Below, one piece after another: positions 1-13,100 of a DNA stretch of 64,000 nucleotides. Origin of the DNA: Polyodon spathula. Lineage: Eukaryota; Chordata; Actinopteri; Acipenseriformes; Polyodontidae. The notes beneath the pieces are model-generated. The model saw only the letters and a program-made list of their open reading frames with translations. It was not told the origin of the DNA and did no database searches. Position numbers and translations under genes: made by a program. Position 1 is the stretch's first letter. Each line of letters begins with the position of its first letter. The stretch covers positions 26,100,147 through 26,164,146 of the forward strand of contig NC_054549.1 in NCBI RefSeq assembly GCF_017654505.1, read 5' to 3'.

Positions 1-276
1 ATACCCTGAAACTAATTAAAGATTCATTAATAGTGTTAATAAGGATAAAATAATATATTTGAACTATTGGTTAAAAGTTGTGACTATAAAACAGGGGCAT
101 GCTCTTGTTTCAGCTAATGTTTTTCTTTCTTTTTTTTTTTTAATAATGATTAATAATATAATGAATGCTGTATATATTGTATATATTAATATAAATGAGC
201 ATTGTTTAACATAACAACTAACTCCAGGGCTTAAAGACCGAGCTATGAAGATAAGCTAGCAGAACTTAATAGCTTA

Positions 277-577
277 GGTTGGCCAAGGCGTCTTCAGCTC
301 CCCGCACACCATCGACCCCTGTGGACTGGCCGCGTGCCTGCGGGCCTTCCTGTAAAGGTGCCCAGAGCTGCGTGGTTCTCCAGCATTGTAGCTGTGAGGT
401 GGCTGCATGGTGGGTCTGCAGAGTGAAAAGAAGCAGACGGCTGACGGCTCACGTTTCGGAGGACGCGTGTGTCCGTCTTCGTCACTCCAGGGTCAGCGTG
501 GGGGTGGCAGCGGTGGGCCGGGTTCAAATAAAAATAATTGGGCGTTTCAAATTGGGGAGAAAATCTGAAAAATAACC
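277..577 (+). mobile_element. SINE, 5'-truncated body
   Basis: GC-rich block in AT-rich surroundings, from the tcttcagctccccgcacacc region to an A-rich tail. It resembles the body of a tRNA-derived SINE I associate with sturgeon and paddlefish. It shares the 3' motif aaattggggagaaaat with the copy at 37155-37491. The tRNA-like head is absent here. Confidence 0.6.
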
Positions 578-1564
578 GGCAATTCCAAAAAAAGAAAAAG
601 AGAGAGATTATTCTTACAAAACAGTGCCACCTCAGTTATGCCTCTCTGATGCCAAATAATGTTTAAGTACTGGAAATCAAAAATAAAATTTAAAAAAAAA
701 AACTCATATACAAGAATGGAGAGGTGAGAAGAAGTACTTACTGAAAATGTAGCAGCTCTACGGGGTGATAAAGGGAACCTTTATTAAAACACCGAAAGCT
801 CTCACCAGATGCTTTCTGTTGATTTCATAGTTTTCTTTATGATTTAGTGCTGACAGCCGTTGCTAGTAGTTGCTGGTAGAATTTACCTGCACTGGCCTGG
901 TTGTTGCATTACTCTCCCCATATCACAGCACGTATCCAAGTCTCCTTGTTAGAGATTTTAGTCTCAACCGGACTTCCAGGTTAAATAAAGGTTAATACGT
1001 CAATAATATATACCAGACTTGTGCGTCTTAAAAACTAGACAAACAGTCCAAACTGGCAAGCTAATGTGCTTTTTGAAACACTATTACACTTCCTATTTCC
1101 AGACGGCACACTGCTGCTATTTCAAATTTAAATTATCATAAATCTATTAAAGTCCAAAGTGGCAACCTGCCACAATCTCCTAAGGGAACCACTGCGGTAT
1201 AAAGTGTCTGTTTATCTTGCACTTTCCTCTGTTGTTTCTGAAAACAGTATCAATTACTCCACAGAACAGCACAGGCTGAGGGAACCTGGGAGCAAGACAT
1301 TGAGGACTCATGTGCTTGTTTCCTTTGAGATAAAGAGACGACAGCTGAGGGACACTGTGATATACTGTATGCCTTCACTTTCGTAAGTTCTTTTAGGCCA
1401 AGCACAAGGTTTCCACACAAGAAAATCTCTCAGGGCTGCCTTTGAATAAGAATGAAATATGAATCTACACAGTATAAGTGCTCAATCCTTGTTCTGTTTA
1501 CACCAGCACAATATTATAGAGTTTAAAAATTAGTTTATTAGCAATGTTTATATATTTATTTCTT

Positions 1565-1790
1565 GTCTGTATCACAGCGTTATATTTTTAAACATAATGC
1601 CGACTCTTTTAAAACATTTACTAGACAGCAGTCTTCTAAGGATCTCAGTGTATCCAGATCACGCTCCCACCTGCAACAATGCTGGTTTTCTGTTCCCACA
1701 ATACACCACTCTTTTATATAGGAGGACCAGCATTGTTGCAGTAGGGGCCATGAACTGGATAGTGTACATGGCAGGGGATTTGTAACACTT
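1565..1790. repeat. Interspersed foldback repeat, copy 1
   Basis: Shares cagcgttatatttttaaaca and gatcacgctccc with 39500-39755 and, more loosely, 41020-41250. Contains a perfect 16-bp inverted repeat (1671-1686 and 1726-1741, ctgcaacaatgctggt), so the RNA or single strand can fold. Confidence 0.6.
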
Positions 1791-3174
1791 TAAATTCTAA
1801 CTTGTTTCACGCTATTTGTAAAGGCTTGTAACCCAAGGCAGCGCTGTTCAGCTCAGGCACTGTGTCATTGTGGGAGATGCAGAAAAAACAAGGTTTGAGC
1901 ATTAAGAAAGATTAGCAGGTTGACTTCGCCACAGCTGACTATCTGCTGTTAATATTAACATTAACATAGTTATGTCCCGAATACAACCTATCCAGGCAGC
2001 CACTATTGGCTTTTTGTCCTTATCATCAATATTGTTTTCTTATTGTATTTATTACTTAAATGTTTCTCATACATTTCTGCACAGGGCTGCACCTATGTTT
2101 TGAATATACAGTATTGCAACTCAATGGTGATTCAGCTTGCTTAAATACAGAGTGCAAGAACCTGCAGTCATTCGACCGCATACACTGTTCCAGAAACTTG
2201 TATCTCTATCCGAAAAACAAAGTTTGTACTTTTATTGAACCTGATGTCAAGTCTGCATTATTATTTGACCTTGCCACAATTGGTACCAGAAGCGGGATAA
2301 AGTGCATAACCAACTTGACTTAATAATAAATGGAAATTGGAAATAATATATGGGAAAAAGGCATTGGGCCATCTGGATAGGCTGCACTCAGGTCACAACT
2401 GTGCTGTCTTAGCAATTCTTTGCTGATAATCAATTTATACAATTTAGTGTGCAATTAGACTCTAACTTAGAGGGCCAGCCATCTGCCTCCTGCTGGACAA
2501 ATATCCAAATGACCAAATTCGAGGTTTGAAAAATGCATCCTTTTTTGTCAAACAATTTTGGAAAGACAGTTTTGTTTCTTTATCATCTAATTGTTGTAAA
2601 GAAACTCAGCAGAAGTCAAAGAGTGGTATATTTTTTCCATGAGGATATAAAAATAATTAAAAAATCTGGTAATTTGGGAATATTTCATATCGCAGTATAC
2701 ATTGAAAAGTGTGGTTTCTTCATCTATGAGCACTGTCTGCTGTGCAATTAGAATATTATTTATCAAAGCACCTTCCTGCCCCACCACAGTGCCTGATTAA
2801 AAGCAAAAGAGCAAAAGCCAACAAAAACACACAAGAACTCTCATTCCTGTTTATCTGCTAGACCAGTGCAGCACTGAGCGTCAGTGATAGGATGTTGCTG
2901 TCAGGGTGTGTCCGTGGTATTTCTATTTGTTGGTTTAAAACGTAAGATAATTTTGCAAAAAGTAGTTATCTTTAAGTTACCATTTCCTTTCTAGTCCTAT
3001 ATTTAAGCAATATATATTTTTTATTCATTTTACCCCCATTTGTCTACCCATTTTGAAATGAGTAATCCAGTGCTGAAATACATAGGTGAACTCTGCTGTC
3101 ACAGTAATTGTCTCTTTTCACCCCCACACCCATGCAAAGCATATTACCAAACCCTGGAGACCTGCCAGGGAAGT

Positions 3175-3283
3175 TGTCTTCTTCTTCTTCTTCTTCTTCT
3201 TCTTCTTCTTCTTCTTCTTCTTCTTCTTCTTCTTCTTCTTCTTCTTCTTCTTCTTCTTCTTCTTCTTCTTCTTCTTCTTCTTT
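3175..3283. repeat. (TTC)n microsatellite
   Basis: About 35 uninterrupted copies of a CTT/TTC triplet. It generates spurious poly-Leu, poly-Phe, poly-Ser and (minus strand) poly-Glu frames. Confidence 0.95.
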
Positions 3284-3284
3284 T

Positions 3285-3436
3285 CTTCCTCTCAAGAAAG
3301 GGGCAAACACAGCACTCTTCTTAGTTCTTCTTCTTTCTTAAATTCGTCTTCTTCGGAAATAGGTTAGGCAGATCCTTTAATGAAGGAGCAACTTCTAGGT
3401 ATTTACTTCCTCTCAAGAAAGGGGCAAACACAGCAC
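3285..3436 (+). repeat. 31-bp direct duplication next to the (TTC)n tract
   Basis: 3285-3315 and 3406-3436 are identical over 31 bases, including ctcaagaaaggggcaaacac. They are offset by 121 bp. Confidence 0.8.
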
Positions 3437-3639
3437 AAGTATGGAATTCTAGGTACTGTTGAATACTGATCATTTCATCTCTTGTGAATATATCACTGTA
3501 CCTATATAGGTGAAAGGAAAAGTACTAAATACTTGTATTCTTCATGATTTATGAACATACTTACATCTGCACAGGTAAGTCGGGTAGTCACGATCAGCCT
3601 AGTATCATATACTAGTCTTGATCAGTATATGATCAGAAC

Positions 3640-3900
3640 TTTGACAGAACTTACACAGATTCTGCCTCAACAACATGACTAGGTAGCCCATTCCATAACC
3701 TCGAAACTGTGTGAAGAAGTGTCTCCTCCCCCCTGTCCGAAGACTCTCTCCACTTCATTTCCAACTGTGTCCTCAGGTCCTGGATTCTGAGCTGAATTTG
3801 ACTGTAATTCTTCTTTATGCTAGACTTCATAGATTTGCAATCTTATCTTCATAGCTGATTTGTTGATGTCTGCAATCATTATGGATGTTGCACTTTGAAT
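3640..3900 (-). mobile_element. CR1/L2-like LINE fragment
   Basis: Carries the antisense LINE phrases ctgcctcaacaacatgacta and ttccaactgtgtcctc that recur at 14295, 29010, 35960 and 43760. The family resembles the 3' end of CR1-type ORF2. Degraded. Confidence 0.6.
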
Positions 3901-4611
3901 ATAGTGTTAAGGTGCTTTGAAGTCTAAACAATTTGGTATATAGGTCTTGAATCTGGGACATGTCAAGCATGATGTGCTTAGTATTGGAACATGTTAAGTC
4001 TTTTAATCTCTCAAGGAATCCCTTACCAAAACATCCTACATTTCCAGCGTTTTTACACCAAACGAATTTGCTCCATTTCTGTGTTTAACCTTTGTGTGAA
4101 CAAGGTGTGTCCAACACCAAATAAACAAAACAAACAACAAACAAATACAGCTATATAATAACCATAAAAGATGAAAATAAATACACTCTAAGCTTAGCAT
4201 AGCAGCAGCAGGGGGCACACGTTATAGTGGCCGTAATTATTAACATTAACAGGGACATCTAACTCACTGAAGAATATCTGATAAATGCATAACACCCTTA
4301 AGAGCAAAAACGAATATGATGTGTGTTAAATCAACTTGTGTTAATCAACTCTGTAATCTCCCTTGTGTGTGTGTAATTGATTAAATCACATGGTGTATAT
4401 ACATGATAAGCTTGTTATGTGGTGTCTGGGCATCAGGTCCGCTGTTGGTTTTTTAAGTAGTCGGAGGTCTATCAGATATCATTATCTATCCTGAAAACCT
4501 TTTAAATCGGTATGTTTTATCAGTCAGCAGAGCTACATCGCCCGAGGAACGGCCATTATGATGCAGAGCAAAATAAGGAGGCACTTATCAAAATGCATTT
4601 TATAAGTGTTC

Positions 4612-4802
<191 letters not shown>

Positions 4803-5237
4803 AAAAAATCCCAAAATTTAAATTTGTTTCCCTCGAGCAGGTCTCTTAACTGTTGCATAAAATAGAGCCTTATAAAACAGATAATAAAGTAAAACCAAAA
4901 GCTCTGGAAAACATATGGTTATAATATCATCATCACTGTATACAGTAAAAACACAAAAAAATGCATTATTGTCTACTGTAAAAGCAAGAACATACGTTGT
5001 GACAACCAACCCCATATCGTGTGACAACCAACCCCAGTATGGGACAGGTTGTCACAGATGACCAGCGCATTTTCAACCGTCTAAATATCATATTTGGAAT
5101 AAAGTTATGCTGAAATAAAAAAAAAACATCAATTTATACATGAGTTATTCTTCAATATAACGAGGAATAGAACCTTGTAGCATGTCACCAGATTGAGAAA
5201 AATAATAAAGAGCAAAAAGTGCAACCAACCCCAGTCT

Positions 5238-5432
<195 letters not shown>

Positions 5433-5921
5433 CCTTTATATATTCCACATTACGGTTTGTATATTTATAAGCGTGCAATTGTGCTCCTATTGTTTAATTG
5501 AATGTGAGTTTAGACCTGACTGCATTGCTTATTCTATGTTTTTGTTAAAGTATCCAAGTAAACCATTAATTATTCTCTTGATCCAGGTAGTAGTATCTTC
5601 ATAAGCATGGCGTTATGACAACAAAAACAAAACAAAAAAAAAAACTCAGATTGATTTTGAACAAGGGGCGCTAGAGCTAAGAATATCCTTTCTTTGGGAG
5701 GACTGTGTTCAGATCTGGCGATAAGCATTATCAGTAGCGAAACGGTTTCTGCTGCCTAAGAGAAAGGAAGCACGACTCTCTTAATCACTTCATTTTTTTC
5801 GTTTAGGCGTATGTAGCAGCAGGAAACAGGTTTCCTCTTGGATTATACTAGTAAGAAAAACACATTTTCTTATCCATGCACTCTTCATTGCATTCCCCGC
5901 TGCTTGTAACAAGAAGGAGAA

Positions 5922-7139
5922 ATGCCTCCTTCTGAAAGAGTTCGGCTTCTTCTTTGGGACTTGTTTTTGGTTGTCTTTATTAATACCAACCACCACTATG
6001 CAAGGGGACTTGAAGTTCAGCGGCTATTCAAATCTCCAGACCCGACCAACAACTTTGCAGTGAATGAAGTTTCCAACAAAGTGTACCTGGCGAGCGTGAA
6101 CAGGATTTATCAACTGGACGGTAATTTGAGCCTGGAGATTGAGGAGAAAACGGGACCAGTTTTGGATAACATGCTCTGCCATGCGCCGTATCTTCCCCAT
6201 GCCTCCTGCGAGCACCCCAAAGTTCTGACAGACAACTATAACAAGCTCCTGCAGCTGGACCGGGACCAGCACGTGGCTGTAGTATGTGGTTCAGTTTACC
6301 AGGGTTTTTGTGAGCTAAGAAAGCTGGAGAACATTTCCGAAATAGCTGTTGAATTCCCCCCACAGGGAGACCACAAGGTGACAGTTTTTCCAAGCATGCT
6401 TAATATTGCTGCCAACCACCCCAACGCTTCAACAGTCGGGCTCATCCTCAGGAGCTCTGGGGGTAACACTCGGCTTCTGGTTGGGGCGACTTATACCGGT
6501 GTGGGCACGGCGTTTTTCCCCAAGAACCACAGCAAAGAGGACTTGAGGTTTGAAAACACACCTGAGATAGCTATTAGGTCCCTAAACGTCAATGAGCTGT
6601 CGAGGCTTTTCACCTATGATATAAATCCATCGGAAGACAACGTGTTTAAGATCAAGCAAGAAGTCAAACCCAAGAACAAACTGAGTTTTGTTCACGCTTT
6701 CATTCATAAGACATATTCTTATATCGCAATGAACAACGACGCCAACTTAGGGGAAAAGGCGAACCAACCCAATAGCATACTGGCGAGGATTTGTCTGGAC
6801 AACAAAACCAAACGGAAAGAGTGTAAAAAGCTTACCGAGTCTTACATCCAAATGGGTCTTCAGTGTGGTTCTGATGGCAGCGTTTTCAACAGATTGGTTT
6901 CCGTTTTCTCTGCTAGAGTTTATCTTTCTAGCTACTTAAAAGAACGAGACCTCTTGTTTGGAATTTTTGAAAAATCGAATAAAAAATCGGCACTGTGCGT
7001 ATTTCAGTTTTCAGATATTGAAAGTTCGATTAGGAATGCCCGAAAAACATGTTTAAGTGAGACAAATTCCGGAGACGTGTCGGTGCTGGATAGTGTAATT
7101 CAAGGGACTGGAGCTGGCTGCGTTAAGAAGAATATTGTG
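5922..7139 (+). CDS. plxnd1: plxnd1 exon 1: signal peptide and most of sema domain
   Basis: 406 codons, ending in phase 0 at a gtaggt donor. The ATG has a purine at -3 and opens a signal peptide with a hydrophobic [12 protein letters not shown] core. The sema domain starts near LEVQRLF and includes [29 protein letters not shown] and [12 protein letters not shown], which match plexin-D1 closely. The large first exon is typical of plexin genes. Reading through the donor would add 18 residues and a stop at 7196. Confidence 0.97.
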
Positions 7140-10100
7140 GTAGGTCAATCAACTCAATTAGCCCTACTTAGTTTGCTACATTTGTTTTTTATGTGATATG
7201 TTCATTTAACTGGTGTGGTCTCTTATGTGTCAGCAACATCTTATTAAATCACTCTGCTTTTAATGGCATGGTCTAGTATGTGTGCCTGTCTATTGTGTGT
7301 GACAGTTTAAGAAGTATGAATCATTTTTTCCAGAAAACAAACATCCTCAGAGATCACAATTTTTCTTTGGTTTTGTTATTATAGAAAGTTGTGCCAAAGC
7401 CTTAATAAGGTTGTGGGAACTAAAGTTTATTCTGCAATATTCTGTCACTAGAGGCACATTTGTTGTACAAGTGCAGTTTCCCTTGGCTTTTACATTTTAG
7501 TGAGGTTTATATCTTTCGTTGAAAATAACCAAAATATGTTTCCTGTAACAATAACACCGGTTACAAATATATATTTCAATTTGAGAATGCATATGGGAGT
7601 AAATCGTGGATTCAGCGGGGAGGGGTCTTGCCTATTTAAAGTTAAAACTACCCTTTGGCAATCTAAACAATGTGGAACGTCAAGCAAATCGGCTAACGCT
7701 AGATCGCACTGAAGGCGAACCATTACTGTCTTACTCTAGTTTTGAGGTTACCTATAAAAAACCTGTAAGAATTCGATTTATTGAATCCAGGATTACTTTT
7801 TCAATTGCAATTAAATAAGTTGTTACACTAACTACACGTGCAGGTCTATCCAGGGTAATAGTTAACCATCTACTTCTAAACCGTTGTATAATTTTTTAAT
7901 TAAGACTTCTATGGTAATCGGTAGGACTATAGCTATTTTTATTGCCCAGAAGTTAGTTCTTGTTACACCACTACCAGTGTCATTTATTATATGTCAGCAG
8001 CGTAATAACTGACAATTAAATAAAATAATAATTTAAAAATGGGGAAAGTATAATATAATAGTGGCACAATGGTGCATCATATTAACAGAAACTGTGTTTG
8101 CCCCATAAACAAAAATGAACCTTGTTGAAAAGGTGCCACTGGCAATACAAGTCGATTCCCAAACTACGAGAAAAGAAACGAGACGGTCCCAAGGGATCGG
8201 CCGCAGCACACAACAGCAGACAGATGTGCAGCGCGGCTGTAAGATGAGCTTCGAAGTATGCAGAATATCAAGGCAGGATTGATACAGTACTGCAGAATCA
8301 GATGATACAGCCTCAGAGCTTCTACAATTACAACACACCTGCACATTGCAAACGACAAACCACTCGCAATAAAACAGTAAGCAGATTCATCTACCTTTTT
8401 AACTCATTTAGGCTATTCATGACTATATGCTAAAGGGGGAATTACCACTTACCAGTCACGTATCGCTTTTATGTTTTAAAAAAGCGTCTTGCTGAAGGCC
8501 GTATGATATGAAATGCAATGATTAAAACAATGCGTAGGGCTCTTTCACACCTAGTTCGTTTATAAAGGTGCGATTCAGAATCCACTTGCAAACTAACTAA
8601 AATGTTGCAATTTTGCTTCACTTGGTTTCACACTGAAAAATATCAAACGAACTAATTTTTTTTTTTTTTCTCCAAGGGAGTTTAAGTTCGCCTTCACAAC
8701 TGCAATCCCAGCAGAATGCGTCTGCTTTCACATTACAATTATTTCAAGTGAACCAGGTCGACTATCTGTACACGTGACCAAAATGATAACTTCTTGTTGA
8801 TGCCTAGATAGATGTTAGTTGCGGTATCAGTAAAGAGCCTATAGTGAACCTAAGCAGGGAGGGTTCCACCAGCAGTCTTGTGACAACACTGATATGCTAG
8901 ATGCCGGTTATTATCATTGGTTGACAGCCGAAGTTCTTAATAAGCAGAAAGCCAGAGTTTCAAGTTAATTTCAAGTTTATTTACATGGAGGCTATATACA
9001 CCGTACTTTTAGAAAGCACGTCGCTGAAATACACGTTTTAAGAGAACATCACTGTTGTCTGCTTTTACGATTCGCCATCTCCAGCTGTAAATCCCTCATA
9101 ATTTTGCAAGCAGCTTCATAGCCGTTTTCAAAGCGATTCTGGCCTATCCTGCAAAATGCGTGAACTGCCTGCAACTGTTCTTTCAGTTAACTCCATCGGT
9201 TATAGACAGTCCTACACTCTAGGATGACAATCAGCGGATATAAATGTACAGAGCGTCTATTAAATACTGTAGAATCTGTAATAATTACATAATGTGCGTT
9301 CATTTGGTTTGTTTGACATCTGCTGTTAAAATGTCAGCACGAAACCCGTGCTAGACATATCGCTGAGGGCACCGACGTTTTCCTGCGTCATTATGTGCAT
9401 TATGTTTTTTTTTTTTTTTTTTTCACCATACAATACACACACCTATGCGTGCTTTCTGTGCGCGATTTACTGTAGGGTTCTGCATTACATCAGTTTGTTC
9501 GGTTTCGTTTACATCTTAGATATCAATGCGATTGCTTTCATACTGTCCGACTCTGAGGTTGAAACGCATTACAGTTCCAGCTCAATCGGGCCGAGACCAC
9601 CTATTTAAGTGAATCCCAGTCCACTTGTTTTGTGCGCACTCATGTGCGTTTGGACGTTTTACACCAACCAAAACGAACCGAACTTAGGTGTCAACTGAAC
9701 TCAAGTGCGAATTATCCTCTCCAAACGAACTAGGTGTGAAAGGGCCCTTAGTGACACATGCATCTAGGAAGCTGCAAACCCGTTAACTGCAGAACTTACT
9801 TGTCTTGTCAGAGTTTAATAAAACAAAAACAACGGGCAGTGGGCTGCATTCAAGCTTTAACGAATTATGTGAAGAAATGTTTTAAACTGTTTAACTGTTT
9901 AATTGTCTTGGAAACCTGTAAAAATGAATATAGTGCTTGTTATAATACATTGTAATTCATCTCAGCTGTGGAAACAAAGATTTAGGTACAGCTGCATTAT
10001 TATGTCTTTGGTAGGTTGTGATGAGAAGGGATTTTTTCAGTGAAAGCAAATTTCCTTTAATGCAGCTCTGCTGATTCAACTGGTCGGTTTTATATCAGCA

Positions 10101-13100
10101 ATTTGTAAAACCGGAGTCAGAACTTGGACCATGATTTAGTTTTTTGCATTATTATTGCTTGCTGAAACAGCTTTTGGAACATGCTAGATAAGACTTCCTA
10201 CACACATCAAAAAGTAGAACTCCCAGACTGACCTTTTTTTTCTTCCTTTAATCAGCTTTGTTTTTTTAGTGACTGGACATGCATTGATATGTTTTGCCAT
10301 AGCTAGGAAGAAAACCATCATGTATGTATTGAAATCTGAGATTGTATAACAGGATAATAACTAGTTAACAGACACTTTCCATTGCCAAATAAACAATTCT
10401 TTAAGAGTTAAACTAATTGCATGATTTCATTGGGTAAAAAAAAAAAAAACACAGAACCTGTGGTATGTTGCAAGCACTTTTTTGTCTAAATGAGCCAATG
10501 TAATCCCTGATATCTGTTTTTATATTAAAGCTATGTTGCCAAGTTCCAAATTTCAATTACAATGGGCAAGGTATCAAATCTGTTTTGCACAGACAGCTCA
10601 TAGTCTGTGCCTGGCAGGCAGGTGCGTTCTTGTCTGAGACTGCACATATTTGAGACCATTAAACTCATTAACTTGTGATCCACACAACCTAGGCATGTAC
10701 ATAGTTTTTGCTGGAGCAATTTACTGTTGGTCTCCCAAGGGTATATTTGCAAATGAGATGTTCCATCTCAATAAGTTTTCTCTAATAACAGATTTATCTG
10801 TCCAAAAACATTTCACATGTACAAAATGGCCAAGTTAAAATAAAAGGTACCAGCCATATAAATAGGGGGCAAGTATAAAAAAAATGAGAAGCTCAGTAAA
10901 AACCTAATGAAAAACAAGAAGAAACTGGGACAAACTTGTCCGTCCCGTCCCGTCCCGTCCCCCCCCCATTTTTATTACATAGGAATGAGTAGCAACATGA
11001 ATACAAAAGTAGGGGCCATGTTTGCCCCAGTTGAATGTAAAAAAAACAGGAGAAACATTTTTTTTTTATGAAAAAGGGTTGAAAATGGTATGATTTATGT
11101 TTGCTTGGTCTGTTCTGCAGTTGCAGTCAGAACAGCTGGATTGTGGGGCCGCTCACCTGCAGCACCCTCTGGCTCTCCGGAAGCCCCTGAAGGCCAGTCC
11201 AGTGTTTGAGTCGTCTGGGCTGACCGCTGTCGCTGTTGCCAGTGTCAATGACCACACCATTGTATTCCTGGGTACAGCCACTGGGAGGCTGCAAAAGGTA
11301 TACCAATTGTTAAAATTGTATTTTACTACTAAAATGAAGGCAATGCTTTTCGTTATCTAAATTACTTCTAATGTTGTTAGGCAAAAATATAAAAACCTAA
11401 TTTATATGCAGGTTACAAGCATAAAGGTGTGGTGTGTGAAGTGTAAAGCACACCTGCAACCTGAAAAGGTCTCTCAGACATTTCTATAAGTTCAGCCGGT
11501 GCATTAGAGTGTAACTATGAAGCTGTCCCCCCTGCAACACTTACATCATTAGGAGGAGAGTGCTGCAGGGGGCAGGTTAATGGTTGCACTCTAGTATACA
11601 AGCTGAACTTTGAGAGAAGAGACGTTTTGAAACTCTTTCGGGGCCACAGGGATGCAGTACACTTCCGAATTTTGAAAAGTCACCAGGATGTGATGATTGA
11701 AATTAAAATTAACAATAAGAATACATGAGACCCAGACCAAGCGTCTGAAGATTAGTTTAGTTCTAATGTAAGAGCTTTGTGATGGTTTTCCACTATGAAA
11801 GGCACTATATAAAATAAAGATTTATTGATCCACTAAACTTTTAAACTATAAACTCAAGATATATCATTTAGCATGTTAGCTTTGTTGTTACTTCAACTGT
11901 TTGATTTAGTACATTCTGTTTTAGCAATGTAGAGTTCTTCTTCTTCTTCTTCTTCTTCTTCTTCTTCTTCTTCTTCTTCTTCTTCTTCTTGGATAACTGG
12001 TACTTCTTAGTTCATTATAATAGAGTGTGAGAATCGCTTTTAAAAGTTATGGTCCATATCCAGATCATTTCAATAAAATGTAGTATTGTAAAGCACTCTG
12101 TAAAAATTCTGCATAACTTTTGCAAATGCCTTGCGGGTGTGTGTTTTCCTCTTATCTTTCAGATAGACCATGCTATCAGTGTCTGAGGAAGCAATTTTTT
12201 TTCAGTTCAGCTTTTTTTATTGGTCATATTTAACAACCTTGCTCAACTGTAGAATTATGAGAACCTGGAGGCTTCAGGCATCTCCTTTGATATCGATGTA
12301 GGACGGATAAAAGCACATTATCATTCTTCTGTGCCCTACTTTTCCTTTTCATCAGTGTTCTTATTAAAGGTGCCCCTCCCCCTGTTTTGTCTTCAGTAAT
12401 CTTGTTATCACACAGACATATGTAGCAGCAATTTTAATGATGCTCAGCTTCTGTGGTAGTATTGGCAATCATACTGAAAGGGAAAAGAAAGAGGTGGTCA
12501 GTTGTTAAGAAATACAGGTTTTAACCACAACAGGTTCTAAATAAATAGATTAAATATGTTAATATCAGCTTATTCTGTTTTTGTTTTTTTTATTATTTAG
12601 AGTCAATGACTTATAATATGTTTGTGAGAGTTTGGTGGCTACCTCTAATTGAGTGTAATTCAAACTCTTGACCCCTGACAAAGCAACGAGTGAAAAACTT
12701 CTAAACATATTAAAGTCATCAAATCAAAGAAAAAACACTGTATACCTTGTACAGTATTTGTCATTGATAAATAGGGGTTTTAGAGCAGAGTTAAACATGT
12801 AACAAAATGTTGGGAAATATATTCTAGTATGGCACCCAAGGTGGTTCGGTTTTATGGCTCTTCACTATACTGCTGTGACTCATGTGATCTGTTTGTGTCA
12901 AACAATTTGGACAGCCCTGGTAATAAAATGCAAGTGCATCTGTTTTTTTTTTTATTACAGCTCAACCTGCTTAAAAACTTGACCTTGGGAAGCCAGAAAT
13001 CAATCAATGTGGCTTCTCGGGAATCCGTCCATCACATTATGAGTTTTGACCCCAGTGATAACAACTACATATATCTGATGACATCGTATCAGGTAAGAAA

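Larger units (their letters stand above)
7140..11120 (+). other. plxnd1 intron 1
   Basis: 3,981 bp. Holds a 1.2-kb inverted-repeat DNA element (8537-9747), an A tract near 10437 and a short (GTCCC)n plus C tract at about 10940-10968. No other coding segment seen. Confidence 0.8.

Noticed and set aside
279..575. 98-residue open frame upstream of plxnd1
   Set aside because: It covers the GC-rich SINE body and shows no family resemblance.
3040..3367. Open frames of 77-94 residues on both strands with poly-Leu, poly-Phe, poly-Ser or poly-Glu
   Set aside because: They are translations of the (TTC)n microsatellite.
5018..5056. tgtgacaacc/ggttgtcaca inverted repeat
   Set aside because: Only 10 bp per arm in low-complexity DNA; not distinctive enough to call.
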